Positions 22,109 through 32,500 of a stretch of DNA of 64,000 bases are shown here, piece by piece. This DNA comes from Thalassotalea sp. Sam97 (GTDB lineage: Bacteria; Pseudomonadota; Gammaproteobacteria; Enterobacterales; Alteromonadaceae), in contig NZ_CP166919.1 in assembly GCF_041379765.1 (NCBI RefSeq), forward strand, positions 1,116,001 through 1,180,000, written 5' to 3'. The position numbers were made by a program, and so were the translations under genes. Below the pieces are notes generated by a model that saw only the letters and a program-made list of their open reading frames with translations, was not told the DNA's origin and did not search any database. Each line of letters starts with the position of its first letter. Positions within the stretch are counted from its first letter, which is position 1.

Positions 22109-24574
22109 ATGATAATAAAAAAACTCGCCTTAGCAGTATTATTGGGCAGCGTTGGTGGACAGGCTGTTGCCGCCAATGAGTTTGTCGTAGACGATATCGA
22201 AATTAAAGGTTTGCAACGAGTTGCGCTCGGTGCAGCATTGACTCACATTCCTGTCACTGTAGGTGACGAATTAAATGACTTCCGTATTTCTCAGTCAATC
22301 AAGTCGCTGTATGCGTCTGGTCACTTTCACGATATCAAAGCCTTCCGTGACGGCAATAAGCTGATCTTCCGTGTTAAAGAACGAGAAACTATTTCAGAAA
22401 TCATTTTTGATGGTAACGATGACATCAAAGATGAACAATTACAGGAAAGCCTTGACGGCTCAAATATCCGCGTTGGTGAAACACTTGATCGTTCAGTATT
22501 AACGGGTATTGAAACAGGTTTAGAAGACTTTTATCACAGTGTGGGTAAATACAACGCCAAAGTTACCACCAAAATTGCCCATTTACCGCGTAATCGCATT
22601 AATTTGACCTTTGAGTTTGATGAAGGTGATGCGGCAAAAATTGAGCAAATTAACATTGTTGGTAACGAGCTTTACTCTGATGCCGAACTGTTAAATAAAG
22701 TCGAGTTAACCTACGACTCGCCGTGGTGGAACTTCATGGCGCAAGACAGGTATCAAAAGCAAACCTTGCAAGGCGATATGGAGACTATCGAGAGTCATTA
22801 CCTTGATCGTGGTTATTTACGCTTTAACATCGATTCTACTCAAGTATCGATGACGCCGGACAAAGAGGGGGTTTATATCACCCTTAATGTCAGCGAAGGT
22901 GAACAATATAAGGTGAGCGAGATTGAATTTATTGGTGATATGGCAGGTTATGAAAAAACCATTGAAGCTATTTCGCCCCTACAAGTGGATGCCTTATATA
23001 ACGCGGCTGAAGTGACGTACACTGAAGAGCTAATCAGTAAGTTTCTTGGTCGTTTTGGTTATGCTTACCCGCAGGTACAAACCGGTACAGAAATTAATGA
23101 TGACGATAATACGGTTAAGTTGATTGTCTCGGTTGATCCTGGTAAACGTGTATACGTAAACCGTATTAACTTTTTAGGCAATAATGCGACCTCAGAAGAA
23201 GTCCTGCGTCGCGAAATGCGTCAAATGGAAGGCTCATGGTTGTCGAATAATTGGCTTGAAGGATCAAAGGTTCGTATTCAGCGTTTACCATATTTTGAAA
23301 CGGTTGAGTTTGAAACCAAACCGGTGCCAGGCGAAGACGACTTAGTTGATGTTGATTTTACCGTGAAAGAGCAACCATCTGGCTCATTTAGTGCGGGTAT
23401 CGGTTATGGCTCATACTCAGGTTTAAGTTTAAACGCTGGTATTCAACAAAATAACTTTCTCGGCACGGGTAACAGTTTAGGTTTCCAAGTCAACACCATG
23501 CGCTTCCAAAAAAGCGCTAATATTTCATATACTAACCCGTATTGGACGATAGATGGTGTTTCGCTAGGTGGCAGTATATTTTACAACGAGTTTGATGCAG
23601 GCCAAGCGAATCTTGTTAATTATAATCAAACCTCATACGGTGCATCATTAAACGTAGGCTACCCAATAAACGAGTATGTGCGCGTTAATTTTGGTGGTGG
23701 TTATAAGAGTTCTGATATCTCTAACTTACAAACCTATGAACAAATTAAATCGTTTAACGATATCTATAAGGATCCTAATAATCCTGATGCAACGTTAAAC
23801 TTTGAAACGTTCGATGTAAATGCAGCGATTTCTCGTATCACCTTAAACCGTGGTACCTTTCCAACGGCAGGTTCATCGCAAATTTTATCGGGTAAGTTTA
23901 CCTTCCCGGAAGTTTCAGATGTTGAGTACTTTAAAGTTAAATACGACAGTAAGTATTATTTCCCGTTATCACGCGATCATCGCTGGACTGTGTTAGCTCG
24001 CTTTGAGGCAGGCTATGCCAATGGTTATGGTACCTTTAATGGTAATGATCAACTATTACCGTTTTGGGAGAACTTCCGTGCCGGTGGTGCGACGACATTA
24101 CGTGGTTTCGAAAATAATACCGTAGGTCCACGAGCCATTTATCGTTACCCAAGCCAAAGCCCTGGTTTGCCGGGCGAAGGTAATGAAGTGAGCCCATCTG
24201 ATCAAGATGCCGTGGTTATTTCACGACGCAGTGTTGGTGGTAATGCCATGGTTATTGGTGGCCTAGAATTGATTGTGCCAACGCCATTCTTAGATGAAGG
24301 CTACACAAACTCAGTTCGTACCAGTTTCTTCGTTGATGCAGGTAACGTTTGGGATACCGAATTTGACCTAAACGATTACAGCTCATTAGATCCTCGTGAA
24401 TTCGCTAAACTGTCTGATTATTCAGATCCGGGTCGTATTCGCGCGTCTGCGGGCATGTCAATTCAGTGGTTATCGCCAATGGGGCCGATGATTTTCAACT
24501 TTGCCAAAACATTAGGCAGTGAACAAGGTGATGAAACCGAATTCTTCAGTTTCAACATTGGTAAAACATTCTAA
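22109..24574 (+). CDS. bamA: Outer-membrane protein assembly factor BamA
   Basis: BamA is the essential Omp85 core of the BAM complex, which folds beta-barrel proteins into the outer membrane. The 821-aa precursor has a signal peptide (about 1-22, cleavage after AVAA). Five POTRA domains follow (about 24-425), then a C-terminal barrel with the lid-locking TLRGFEN motif (usual form VRGF) and a terminal aromatic signature ending GKTF. Extracellular loops differ from E. coli, as expected. It is downstream of rseP and upstream of skp, the conserved gammaproteobacterial order. Confidence 0.97.
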   Translation: MIIKKLALAVLLGSVGGQAVAANEFVVDDIEIKGLQRVALGAALTHIPVTVGDELNDFRISQSIKSLYASGHFHDIKAFRDGNKLIFRVKERETISEIIFDGNDDIKDEQLQESLDGSNIRVGETLDRSVLTGIETGLEDFYHSVGKYNAKVTTKIAHLPRNRINLTFEFDEGDAAKIEQINIVGNELYSDAELLNKVELTYDSPWWNFMAQDRYQKQTLQGDMETIESHYLDRGYLRFNIDSTQVSMTPDKEGVYITLNVSEGEQYKVSEIEFIGDMAGYEKTIEAISPLQVDALYNAAEVTYTEELISKFLGRFGYAYPQVQTGTEINDDDNTVKLIVSVDPGKRVYVNRINFLGNNATSEEVLRREMRQMEGSWLSNNWLEGSKVRIQRLPYFETVEFETKPVPGEDDLVDVDFTVKEQPSGSFSAGIGYGSYSGLSLNAGIQQNNFLGTGNSLGFQVNTMRFQKSANISYTNPYWTIDGVSLGGSIFYNEFDAGQANLVNYNQTSYGASLNVGYPINEYVRVNFGGGYKSSDISNLQTYEQIKSFNDIYKDPNNPDATLNFETFDVNAAISRITLNRGTFPTAGSSQILSGKFTFPEVSDVEYFKVKYDSKYYFPLSRDHRWTVLARFEAGYANGYGTFNGNDQLLPFWENFRAGGATTLRGFENNTVGPRAIYRYPSQSPGLPGEGNEVSPSDQDAVVISRRSVGGNAMVIGGLELIVPTPFLDEGYTNSVRTSFFVDAGNVWDTEFDLNDYSSLDPREFAKLSDYSDPGRIRASAGMSIQWLSPMGPMIFNFAKTLGSEQGDETEFFSFNIGKTF

Positions 24575-24631
24575 CGAATACATCAGGCGGCCAAGATCGC
24601 CGGTAAATAAATTATAATTTAGGAGATTAGT

Positions 24632-25147
24632 GTGAAAACTTTTATTAAATCTGTGGCGTTGACCGCCGTTGCTTCAAGTATGATGATGGCATCTTCAGTA
24701 AACGCTGCAGAGCAAAAAATTGGTGTTGTTAATGTTCAGCAAGTTGTGGCGCAATTACCACAAATGGCTGACATTCAAGCGAAAATTACTAGCGAATTTA
24801 AAGACCAAGTAGATGGTTTGAAAAAGCTTGAAGGTGACATTAAATATAAGCTTGAAAAGCGCCAACGTGATGAAGCCATTTTAAGCAAGAAAGAAATCGA
24901 AGCGCTTGAAAAAGAAATCGTAGAGTTGCGTCAACAGTACGCAGGTCAAGCGCAACCATTGCAACAACAACTAAAACGTCGCGAGCAAGAAGAACAGCAA
25001 AAAATCTTAATGTTAGTGAAAGATGCTGTTGATGCGGTAGCTGCGAAAGAAGGCTACGACCTAATTATTCAGCAATCAGCGGTAGCGTTTTCTAAGCAAG
25101 ATTTAGATATTTCCGCTAAAGTTGTAGAGCACGCAGCGAAAAAATAA
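24632..25147 (+). CDS. skp: Periplasmic OmpH/Skp-family chaperone
   Basis: Skp is a trimeric periplasmic chaperone that holds unfolded outer-membrane proteins on the way to BamA. The 171-aa precursor starts at a GTG (24632) after AGGAG and has a signal peptide (about 1-25, SSVNA-A). The mature protein begins QKIGVVNVQQVVAQLP. It then has long Lys/Glu/Gln-rich helices (about 55-125), the coiled-coil tentacles, and ends with a short strand YDLIIQQSAV. It lies between bamA and lpxD as in E. coli. Confidence 0.95.
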   Translation: MKTFIKSVALTAVASSMMMASSVNAAEQKIGVVNVQQVVAQLPQMADIQAKITSEFKDQVDGLKKLEGDIKYKLEKRQRDEAILSKKEIEALEKEIVELRQQYAGQAQPLQQQLKRREQEEQQKILMLVKDAVDAVAAKEGYDLIIQQSAVAFSKQDLDISAKVVEHAAKK

Positions 25148-25156
25148 ACATTTTTT

Positions 25157-26188
25157 ATGATTACATTAGGTGATTTAGCCAAGCAACTTGGCGGTCGTGT
25201 CGAGGGAGATGAGTCTTGCCAGATTCACTCCCTTGCTACATTAACAGAGGCGAAATCTGGGCAAATTGCATTCCTTGCTAATGCCAAATATCGTCAATAT
25301 CTTGAACAAACTCAAGCGAGTGCCGTTATTGTTTCAGAGGCACATGCTAAGTTTTGTAAAACCAATGCATTGATCCTTGGCAACCCTTATCTTGGCTTTG
25401 CGATGGTGGCACAATTGCTTGATACCACGCCAAAAGCTGCCGATGATATCGCACCATCTGCGGTAATAGCAGACGATGTTGTGCTTGGCGAAGGTGTTTG
25501 TATTGGTGCAAATGCGGTAATTGAGCAGGGTGCAGAGCTCGCGGATAACGTTGTTATAGGTGCTAATTGCTTTGTTGGTAAACAAGCAAAGATTGGTGCC
25601 AACAGCCAGTTATGGGCAAATGTCAGTGTCTATCATCGTGTTGAAATTGGCCAGGACTGCTTAGTGCAAGCCAATGCGGTTATTGGTAGTGATGGCTTTG
25701 GCTATGCTAACGATAAAGGACAATGGATTAAAATCCCACAGCTAGGAACCGTTATCATTGGTGATAACGTCGAAATTGGTGCTTCGACCACCATCGATCG
25801 TGGCGCCTTAGAAAATACGGTTATTGGTGATAATTGTATCATCGATAATCAGGTGCAAATTGCGCATAACGTACAATTAGGTGCAGGTACCGCTATCGCA
25901 GGTTGTAGTGTCATAGCTGGTAGCACGAAAATTGGTAAGCACTGTATTATTGCAGGTTTAGTTGGGGTTAATGGCCATATTGAAGTGGCCGACCGCACGA
26001 CATTGACCGGCATGACAATGGTGACTAAGGCCATTAAAGAGCCTGGTGGCGTATACTCTTCAGGTTTGCCAGCGTTAGAAAATAGAGAATGGCGTCGTAA
26101 CACTAGCCGTTATAAACATTTAGATGGTATGTACAAGCGTATGCAAGAGCTTGAACGTGTCATCGAAGAACTAAAAGACAATCAATAG
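25157..26188 (+). CDS. lpxD: UDP-3-O-acylglucosamine N-acyltransferase
   Basis: LpxD adds the second acyl chain (from acyl-ACP) to UDP-3-O-acylglucosamine in lipid A synthesis. The 343-aa protein has an N-terminal uridine-binding domain (about 1-100). A long left-handed beta-helix of hexapeptide repeats follows, with the catalytic-His segment IAHNVQLGAGTAIAG and NGHIEVADRTTLTGMTMVTK. A C-terminal helix (RYKHLDGMYKRMQELERVI) completes it. The start lies nine bases after skp. It is followed by fabZ, lpxA and lpxB, the conserved lipid A cluster. Confidence 0.97.
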   Translation: MITLGDLAKQLGGRVEGDESCQIHSLATLTEAKSGQIAFLANAKYRQYLEQTQASAVIVSEAHAKFCKTNALILGNPYLGFAMVAQLLDTTPKAADDIAPSAVIADDVVLGEGVCIGANAVIEQGAELADNVVIGANCFVGKQAKIGANSQLWANVSVYHRVEIGQDCLVQANAVIGSDGFGYANDKGQWIKIPQLGTVIIGDNVEIGASTTIDRGALENTVIGDNCIIDNQVQIAHNVQLGAGTAIAGCSVIAGSTKIGKHCIIAGLVGVNGHIEVADRTTLTGMTMVTKAIKEPGGVYSSGLPALENREWRRNTSRYKHLDGMYKRMQELERVIEELKDNQ

Positions 26189-26227
26189 TAGCCACCAAGT
26201 GTGGTGTTTATTTGCAAGGAATGAGTT

Positions 26228-26677
26228 TTGGAACAGTCCAAAAATGTCATTGACATAGAAGAAATTCAAACCCTAATCCCGCATCGTTATCCGTTTTTAT
26301 TAGTGGATAAGGTGCTTGATTATGTACCTGGTAAATCGATTCACGCGATAAAAAATGTGTCTGTGAATGAGCCGGTATTTCAAGGTCACTTCCCTGGTTA
26401 TAAGATTTTTCCTGGGGTGATGATCTTAGAAGCGATGGCACAAGCCAGCGGCGTACTAGGTTTTAAATCGGTCGAAGGCGAAGATGGGGAAATGTTCTTA
26501 TTTGCGGGCATTGATAATGCGCGTTTTAAAAGCCCTGTCGTCCCTGGTGATACGATGCATATCCACATTGAGTTTGTTAAAGAGCGTCGTGGTATGTGGA
26601 AATTTGCTGCAACAGCAAAAGTAGACGATAAAGTGGTTTGTTCAGCCGATCTTATGTGTGCACGAAAAGGTATTTAA
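26228..26677 (+). CDS. fabZ: (3R)-hydroxyacyl-ACP dehydratase FabZ
   Basis: FabZ dehydrates beta-hydroxyacyl-ACP during fatty-acid elongation and competes with LpxA/LpxD for hydroxyacyl-ACP, which explains its place between their genes. The hot-dog-fold protein is 149 aa. It carries the catalytic His54 (GHFPG) and Glu68 (MILEAMAQASG), plus IPHRYPFLLVDKV near the N-terminus. The start is TTG at 26228 after AAGGAATGAG. An ATG at 26221 is out of frame. The stop is four bases before the lpxA start. Confidence 0.96.
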   Translation: MEQSKNVIDIEEIQTLIPHRYPFLLVDKVLDYVPGKSIHAIKNVSVNEPVFQGHFPGYKIFPGVMILEAMAQASGVLGFKSVEGEDGEMFLFAGIDNARFKSPVVPGDTMHIHIEFVKERRGMWKFAATAKVDDKVVCSADLMCARKGI

Positions 26678-26681
26678 TAGG

Positions 26682-27452
26682 ATGATTCATCCGCAAGCGA
26701 TTGTAGAGCCGGGCGCTAAGCTTGGCAAAAACGTTACTGTTGGTCCATTTGCCTATATTGGTAATGATGTCGTTATTGGCGACGATTGTGTTATTCATTC
26801 CCATGCCGTTGTAAAAGGTCCAACGACCATGGGCAAGGGCAATGTCATCTTCCAATTTGCCTCGGTAGGGGAAGAGTGCCAAGATAAAAAATACGCAGGC
26901 GAGCCTACTCGACTGGAAATTGGCGATGATAACGTTTTCCGAGAGGGGTGTACGATTCATCGTGGAACTATCCAAGACAACTCGGTAACCATCATAGGCA
27001 ACGATAACTTATTTATGGCTGGTTCGCATGTTGCTCATGATGTCATTATTGGCAGTCACGGTATCTTTGCTAACCACTGTAGCTTAGCTGGTCACTGTAA
27101 AGTGGGTGACTGGGTTATCTTTGGTGGCATGTCAGGTGCACACCAATTTACTCAAATTGGCTCGCATGCCTTTATTGGTGGTGGCGGTATTGTGTTGCGT
27201 GATATTCCTCCTTATGTGATGGCATCTGGCCATCCAGCTAAGCCGTTTGGTTTAAATAGTGAAGGCCTAAAGCGTCGTGGTTTTGATAAACAAGCGATCC
27301 TTGAGGTTAAGCGAGCGTATAAAGAGGTTTACCGTAAAGGGCTGACGATTGCTGAAGCCAGTGACGCCCTAGCCGATGTCGCTAGCCGTGTACCTGAAGT
27401 GAAGCATTTCATCGATTTTATCGTTAATTCACCTCGAGGCATTGCTCGATAG
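26682..27452 (+). CDS. lpxA: UDP-N-acetylglucosamine acyltransferase
   Basis: LpxA transfers a 3-hydroxyacyl chain from ACP to UDP-GlcNAc, the first step of lipid A synthesis. The 256-aa protein begins MIHPQAIVEPGAKLG at the ATG at 26682, preceded by AGGA overlapping the fabZ stop. In-frame upstream codons belong to the fabZ coding region. Hexapeptide repeats run through about residue 190, with the catalytic base His119 in HVAHD and the acyl-length-setting segment GGMSGAHQFTQIG. A helical C-terminal domain follows. lpxB starts three bases after the stop. Confidence 0.97.
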   Translation: MIHPQAIVEPGAKLGKNVTVGPFAYIGNDVVIGDDCVIHSHAVVKGPTTMGKGNVIFQFASVGEECQDKKYAGEPTRLEIGDDNVFREGCTIHRGTIQDNSVTIIGNDNLFMAGSHVAHDVIIGSHGIFANHCSLAGHCKVGDWVIFGGMSGAHQFTQIGSHAFIGGGGIVLRDIPPYVMASGHPAKPFGLNSEGLKRRGFDKQAILEVKRAYKEVYRKGLTIAEASDALADVASRVPEVKHFIDFIVNSPRGIAR

Positions 27453-27454
27453 TA

Positions 27455-28591
27455 ATGGAACAATCACCAGTATTTGCGATTGTTGTTGGTGAGCACTCAG
27501 GGGATACTCTGGGTGCAGGCTTGATGCAGTCACTGCAACAACGTTTCCCTAATGCGCGCTTTGTTGGCATTGGCGGGCCGAAGATGCTCGCGCTTGGCTT
27601 TGATAGTTTATTTGCCATGGAAGAGTTAGCGGTCATGGGCATTGTTGAGGTGCTGGGCCGACTAAGACGATTACTTCATGTCCGCAAGGAGTTGGTGGAT
27701 TACTTTAGTGCGAATAAGCCTGACGTTTTTATCGGCATCGATGCGCCAGATTTTAACCTTGGGCTTGAGCTGAAGTTAAAACAACAAGGCATTAAAACGG
27801 TTCATTATGTTAGTCCATCGGTTTGGGCGTGGCGTGAAAAACGTATTTTCAAAATTGATAAAGCCACCGATATGGTGCTGTCTTTATTGCCTTTTGAAAA
27901 AGAGTTTTACGACAAACATCAGGTGGCCTGTACCTTTGTTGGTCATCCACTGGCGGATCAAATACCATTGCATAGTTCACCCACCGAGGCTCGTCAAAAA
28001 CTTGGCCTTGATGTGAGCAGTAAATATCTGGCAATTATGCCAGGTTCACGTGGTAGTGAATTAACTATGTTGTTGCCGGACTTTCTTGAAACAGCGCGAG
28101 TTTTACAAAAGCGACACCCTGAGTTGAAGTTAATCGCGCCAGTGATTAACGATATTCGTCAGCAACAGTTTCAGCAGATTTGGCAGCAATATGCACCAGA
28201 ACTAACCATTGATGTTGTCGTTAATGACACGCAAACGGTAATGGCCGCCAGTGATTGTTTGCTTACTGCCTCTGGAACGGTCACTTTAGAAGGTGCGCTG
28301 ATCAAACGTCCGATGGTCGTTGCTTATAAGTTTAATTGGTTGACGGCAATCATTGGTCGCATTATGGTCAAGCTAGAGTGGTTTTCATTACCAAACTTAT
28401 TGGCCAAAAAAGCTTTAGTACCAGAACTCTTGCAAGAACAAGTCACCCCTGATAACTTGGCAACACAAGTTGAACCTTTGTTGTATCAAGATCAACAGGC
28501 GTTAGTCGATGAATTTACCAAAATTCATCACATGCTCAAGCAAGATGCTAGTGAAAAAGCGGCTAAAGCTGTTATCGAGCTGATGGCTTAG
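27455..28591 (+). CDS. lpxB: Lipid-A-disaccharide synthase
   Basis: LpxB (glycosyltransferase family GT19) joins lipid X and UDP-2,3-diacylglucosamine to form the lipid A disaccharide at the membrane. The 378-aa product contains the N-terminal GEHSGDTLGAGLM (usually GEASGD), IGIDAPDFNL, YVSPSVWAWRE and the C-terminal TASGTVTLEGALIKRPMVVAYK, all conserved. It ends the lpxD-fabZ-lpxA-lpxB run. A terminator follows, so rnhB-dnaE is probably a separate transcript. Confidence 0.97.
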   Translation: MEQSPVFAIVVGEHSGDTLGAGLMQSLQQRFPNARFVGIGGPKMLALGFDSLFAMEELAVMGIVEVLGRLRRLLHVRKELVDYFSANKPDVFIGIDAPDFNLGLELKLKQQGIKTVHYVSPSVWAWREKRIFKIDKATDMVLSLLPFEKEFYDKHQVACTFVGHPLADQIPLHSSPTEARQKLGLDVSSKYLAIMPGSRGSELTMLLPDFLETARVLQKRHPELKLIAPVINDIRQQQFQQIWQQYAPELTIDVVVNDTQTVMAASDCLLTASGTVTLEGALIKRPMVVAYKFNWLTAIIGRIMVKLEWFSLPNLLAKKALVPELLQEQVTPDNLATQVEPLLYQDQQALVDEFTKIHHMLKQDASEKAAKAVIELMA

Positions 28592-28602
28592 TAGCGAGTG
28601 AT

Positions 28603-28632
28603 GGGCAATGGTTATTCTACCGTTGCCCTTTT
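28603..28632 (+). terminator. Rho-independent terminator after lpxB
   Basis: GGGCAATGGT (28603-28612) pairs with ACCGTTGCCC (28619-28628) with one wobble, followed by TTTT. It closes the envelope gene cluster. Confidence 0.8.
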
Positions 28633-28671
28633 GATTAACGAATTTGTTAATATCTCAATATTGGTTTAATT

Positions 28672-28856
28672 ATACCAAGCGCATTAAATGATCGCTCATT
28701 TTGTAAAGACATAAATTTACCTGTTAGTTGTTGATAAACCCCATTTTATCTGCTTGAAATTTAATGAATATAGAATCACTATACCCATCAAATTTCACTT
28801 GTTAAAATACGTTTTCTCTAACTCAAAATTGACCAATAACTTAATGCAATTGGTAT
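28672..28856. repeat. MITE-like 185-bp element with 16-bp imperfect terminal inverted repeats
   Basis: The left end ATACCAAGCGCATTAA (28672-28687) is the inverse complement of the right end TTAATGCAATTGGTAT (28841-28856) except for two central bases. The inside is AT-rich, non-coding and itself partly self-complementary (GAAATTT...AAATTTC and AATATAG...CTATA). It can fold into one long hairpin. It fills the lpxB-rnhB gap. ATACCAA/TTGGTAT ends of this kind are, to my knowledge, common in intergenic repeats of Alteromonadales. No second copy was found in this window. Confidence 0.6.
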
Positions 28857-28916
28857 CAAAATCATAATTTTCGATATCTTATCTGGGCGATGCCCTAATT
28901 TTTTGGAGTAATACGA

Positions 28917-29543
28917 ATGAGCGAAGAATTTATTCGCCCAAATGTGGAGTTAATTGCTGGCGTTGATGAAGTGGGGCGTGGCCCGCTAGTAGGCGCAGTG
29001 GTAACTGCAGCAGTAATTCTTGATCCTGCTAACCCTATTGACGGTTTAACTGACTCTAAAAAGTTATCTGATAAGAAACGAGCCCTGCTAAGCGACGAAA
29101 TTAAACAAAAAGCGTTAGCGTATAGTTTTGGTCGAGCTGAACCTGAAGAAATAGATCAACTTAATATACTGCAAGCGACGATGGTGGCGATGCAACGCGC
29201 CGTTGCTGGCTTGTCGATAACCCCACAGCACGTGCTAGTTGATGGTAACCGTTGCCCTGATTTTGGTATTGCCGCTAGTGCCGTGATTAAGGGCGATTCA
29301 AAAGTAGCAGAGATCTCGGCGGCGTCTATTTTAGCCAAAGTCGCTCGTGATGAAGAAATGTTAGTGCTTGATAAACAGTATCCAGATTATGGCTTTGCTA
29401 AACACAAAGGCTATCCAACCAAACTACACTTTGAAAAACTTGCCGAATTGGGCGTTATTGACTGTTACCGTAAAAGTTTTAAACCGGTTGCCAAAATTAT
29501 TGAACAACTCGGTGAACATGCTGGCGACGAGGATAAGCGCTAA
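28917..29543 (+). CDS. rnhB: Ribonuclease HII
   Basis: RNase HII nicks DNA 5' of embedded ribonucleotides and starts ribonucleotide excision repair. The 208-aa protein has the catalytic pair Asp17-Glu18 in IAGVDEVGRGPLVGAVV and a further Asp in VLVDGNRCP. It also has the KGDSKVAEISAASILAKVARD segment that supplies the remaining acidic ligand. GGAGTAATACG precedes the ATG. Its stop overlaps the dnaE start by one base (TAATG), the usual pairing with the replicative polymerase gene. Confidence 0.97.
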   Translation: MSEEFIRPNVELIAGVDEVGRGPLVGAVVTAAVILDPANPIDGLTDSKKLSDKKRALLSDEIKQKALAYSFGRAEPEEIDQLNILQATMVAMQRAVAGLSITPQHVLVDGNRCPDFGIAASAVIKGDSKVAEISAASILAKVARDEEMLVLDKQYPDYGFAKHKGYPTKLHFEKLAELGVIDCYRKSFKPVAKIIEQLGEHAGDEDKR

Positions 29544-32500
29544 TGCAAGATCCTAAGTTCGTCCACCTTCGGGTACACAGTGATTTCTCAATGTGTGATG
29601 GCCTCAATAAGGTCAAGCCTATTGTTGCCAAAGCAGTCACTGAGCAGATGCCAGCGATAGCGCTGACTGACCAAATGAACTTATGTGGCTTAGTAAAGTT
29701 TTATGGAGCCACACAAGGGGCTGGCATTAAACCAATTATTGGCTGTGATTTTTGGGTAAAAACGCCTAAATTTGACGATGAAATCTGCCGATTAACGATT
29801 CTTGCATCTGATAATGTTGGTTATAAAAACTTAACCGAACTTATTTCTAAGTCCTATTTACGTGGTGAGTTGCAAGGTAAAGCGGTATTAGATAAAGAAT
29901 GGCTACTGCAATATAAGCAAGGGCTTATTCTGTTATCGGGTGCAAAAGACGGTGATGTTGGTAAAGCGTTATTAAAGGGTAATACAGCGCTTACTGAACA
30001 GTGCTTAGCATTTTACCAAGAGCATTTTGCAGACAACTACTTTATTGAATTGATCCGCACCGGCCGAGCGCAAGAAGAAGAATACTTGCACCTTGCGGTT
30101 TCGCTTGCTGCAGATACCGGATTACCCGTTGTAGCAACAAACGAAGTGGTGTTTCTTGAAGCCGATAATTTTGAAGCGCATGAAATTCGCGTATGTATTC
30201 ACGATGGCTACACCTTAGACGATAAACGTCGCCCGAGAAATTATTCCAATCAACAATATTTGCGCAGTGAACAGGAAATGTGCGAGTTATTCGCTGATAT
30301 TCCTGAAGCATTGCAAAACAGTGTCGAAATCGCCAAACGCTGTAATGTCACAGTACGTCTTGGTGAGTATTTCTTACCAGACTTTCCTACCGGCGATTTA
30401 GATATTAAAGACTTCCTTGTTAAGGTGTCAGAAGAAGGTTTACAAGAGCGCCTTGAGTTTTTATTTGATAAAGATGCCGATGACTTTGCTGAAAAACGCA
30501 AGCCATACGATGAACGTCTAAAAATTGAACTCGACGTTATCAATGATATGGGGTTCCCCGGGTACTTCCTTATCGTTATGGAATTTATTCAGTGGTCAAA
30601 AGACAACAATATTCCTGTTGGGCCAGGGCGTGGTTCCGGTGCGGGCTCCTTGGTGGCTTATGCATTAAAAATTACCGATCTTGATCCGCTTGAATTTGAT
30701 CTGCTATTCGAACGTTTCTTGAACCCAGAACGTATATCGATGCCGGATTTTGACGTCGACTTTTGTATGGATCGCCGTGACGAGGTTATCGATCATGTTG
30801 CTGAGCTGTATGGTCGTGATGCGGTGTCGCAAATCATTACCTTCGGTACCATGGCAGCGAAAGCAGTTATCCGCGATGTTGGCCGAGTATTAGGTCATCC
30901 ATACGGCTTTGTCGATCGAATTTCAAAATTAATTCCTGGCGATCCAGGGATGACGCTGGCAAAAGCGTTTGAAGTTGAGCCACGCTTACCGCAGGTTTAT
31001 GCGCAAGATAACGAAGTCAAAGACTTGATTGATATGTGTCGTATCCTTGAGGGTACCACACGAAATGCCGGTAAACATGCCGGTGGTGTTGTTATATCAC
31101 CAACCACGATTACTGACTTTGCGCCACTTTATTGCGACAGCGAAGGTAAAAACCCGGTTACTCAGTTTGATAAAAACGACGTTGAAGAAGCCGGGCTTGT
31201 TAAGTTCGACTTTCTTGGTCTGCGTACCTTAACCATTTTGCAATGGGCTATTGAGATGGCCGATGCCAAGTTGGCTAAGCAAGGACAAGAGCCAATAGAT
31301 ATTGCTGCCATACCGCTTGATGACAGCGAGAGCTACGAGCTGTTACTACGAGCTGAAACTACCGCCGTTTTCCAGCTTGAATCACGTGGTATGAAAGACT
31401 TGATCAAGCGTCTAAAACCCGACTGCTTTGAAGATATGATCGCACTGGTTGCTTTATTCCGCCCTGGGCCATTGCAATCAGGCATGGTAGATAACTTTAT
31501 CGACCGTAAATTAGGCCGCGAAGAAATCAGCTACCCTGATGCCACATGGCAACACGAATGGCTACAACCGATCCTAGAGCCGACCTACGGCATTATTCTT
31601 TATCAAGAGCAGGTAATGCAAATTGCTCAGGTTCTTGCTGGCTATACCTTGGGTGGTGCGGATATGCTACGCCGAGCGATGGGTAAGAAAAAGCCAGAAG
31701 AAATGGCGAAGCAACGTTCAGGCTTTGAGCAAGGGGCGATTGACTTAGGCGTTGACGGTGAGTTGGCGATGAAAATCTTTGACTTGGTGGAAAAGTTCGC
31801 CGGTTATGGTTTTAACAAATCGCACTCGGCCGCTTATGCATTAGTTTCATATCAAACACTTTGGATGAAGGCGCATTACCCTGCGCCGTTTATGGCTGCG
31901 GTAATGTCAGCCGATATGGATAACACCGATAAAATCGTTACTCTCGTTGATGAATGCGAAAACATGGGGTTGGATTTACTGCCACCTGATGTAAATAGCG
32001 GCCAATATAAGTTTACCGTCAATGATAGTGATCAAATAGTGTACGGTATTGGTGCCATTAAGGGGGTTGGTGAGGGGCCTATTGAGGCAATCATCGACGC
32101 GCGCCAACAAGGCGGCCCATTCCATGACTTATTTGATTTTTGTGCACGCGTTAATTTGAAAAAGATTAATAAGCGTGTATTAGAACGATTAATTAAAGCT
32201 GGGGCTATGGATAAGCTCGGGCCACATCGAGCCGCTCTGGCTGCTACCTTAGATGAAGCGATAAAAGCAGCCGATCAGCACGCCAAAGCGCAAGCTATTG
32301 GCCAAGATGATTTATTTGGCCTAATTAATGAACAGCCTGAAGATTCGATTCAATCGTTTAAGCAAGTTGCTCCATGGGAAGAGGCGGTCTGGCTTGACGG
32401 CGAACGAGAAACATTGGGCTTATACCTGACCGGACATCCAATTAATCGCTATTTAGACGAAATAAAACGCTATGGTGCACCGAGGTTGGTTAATTTACAA

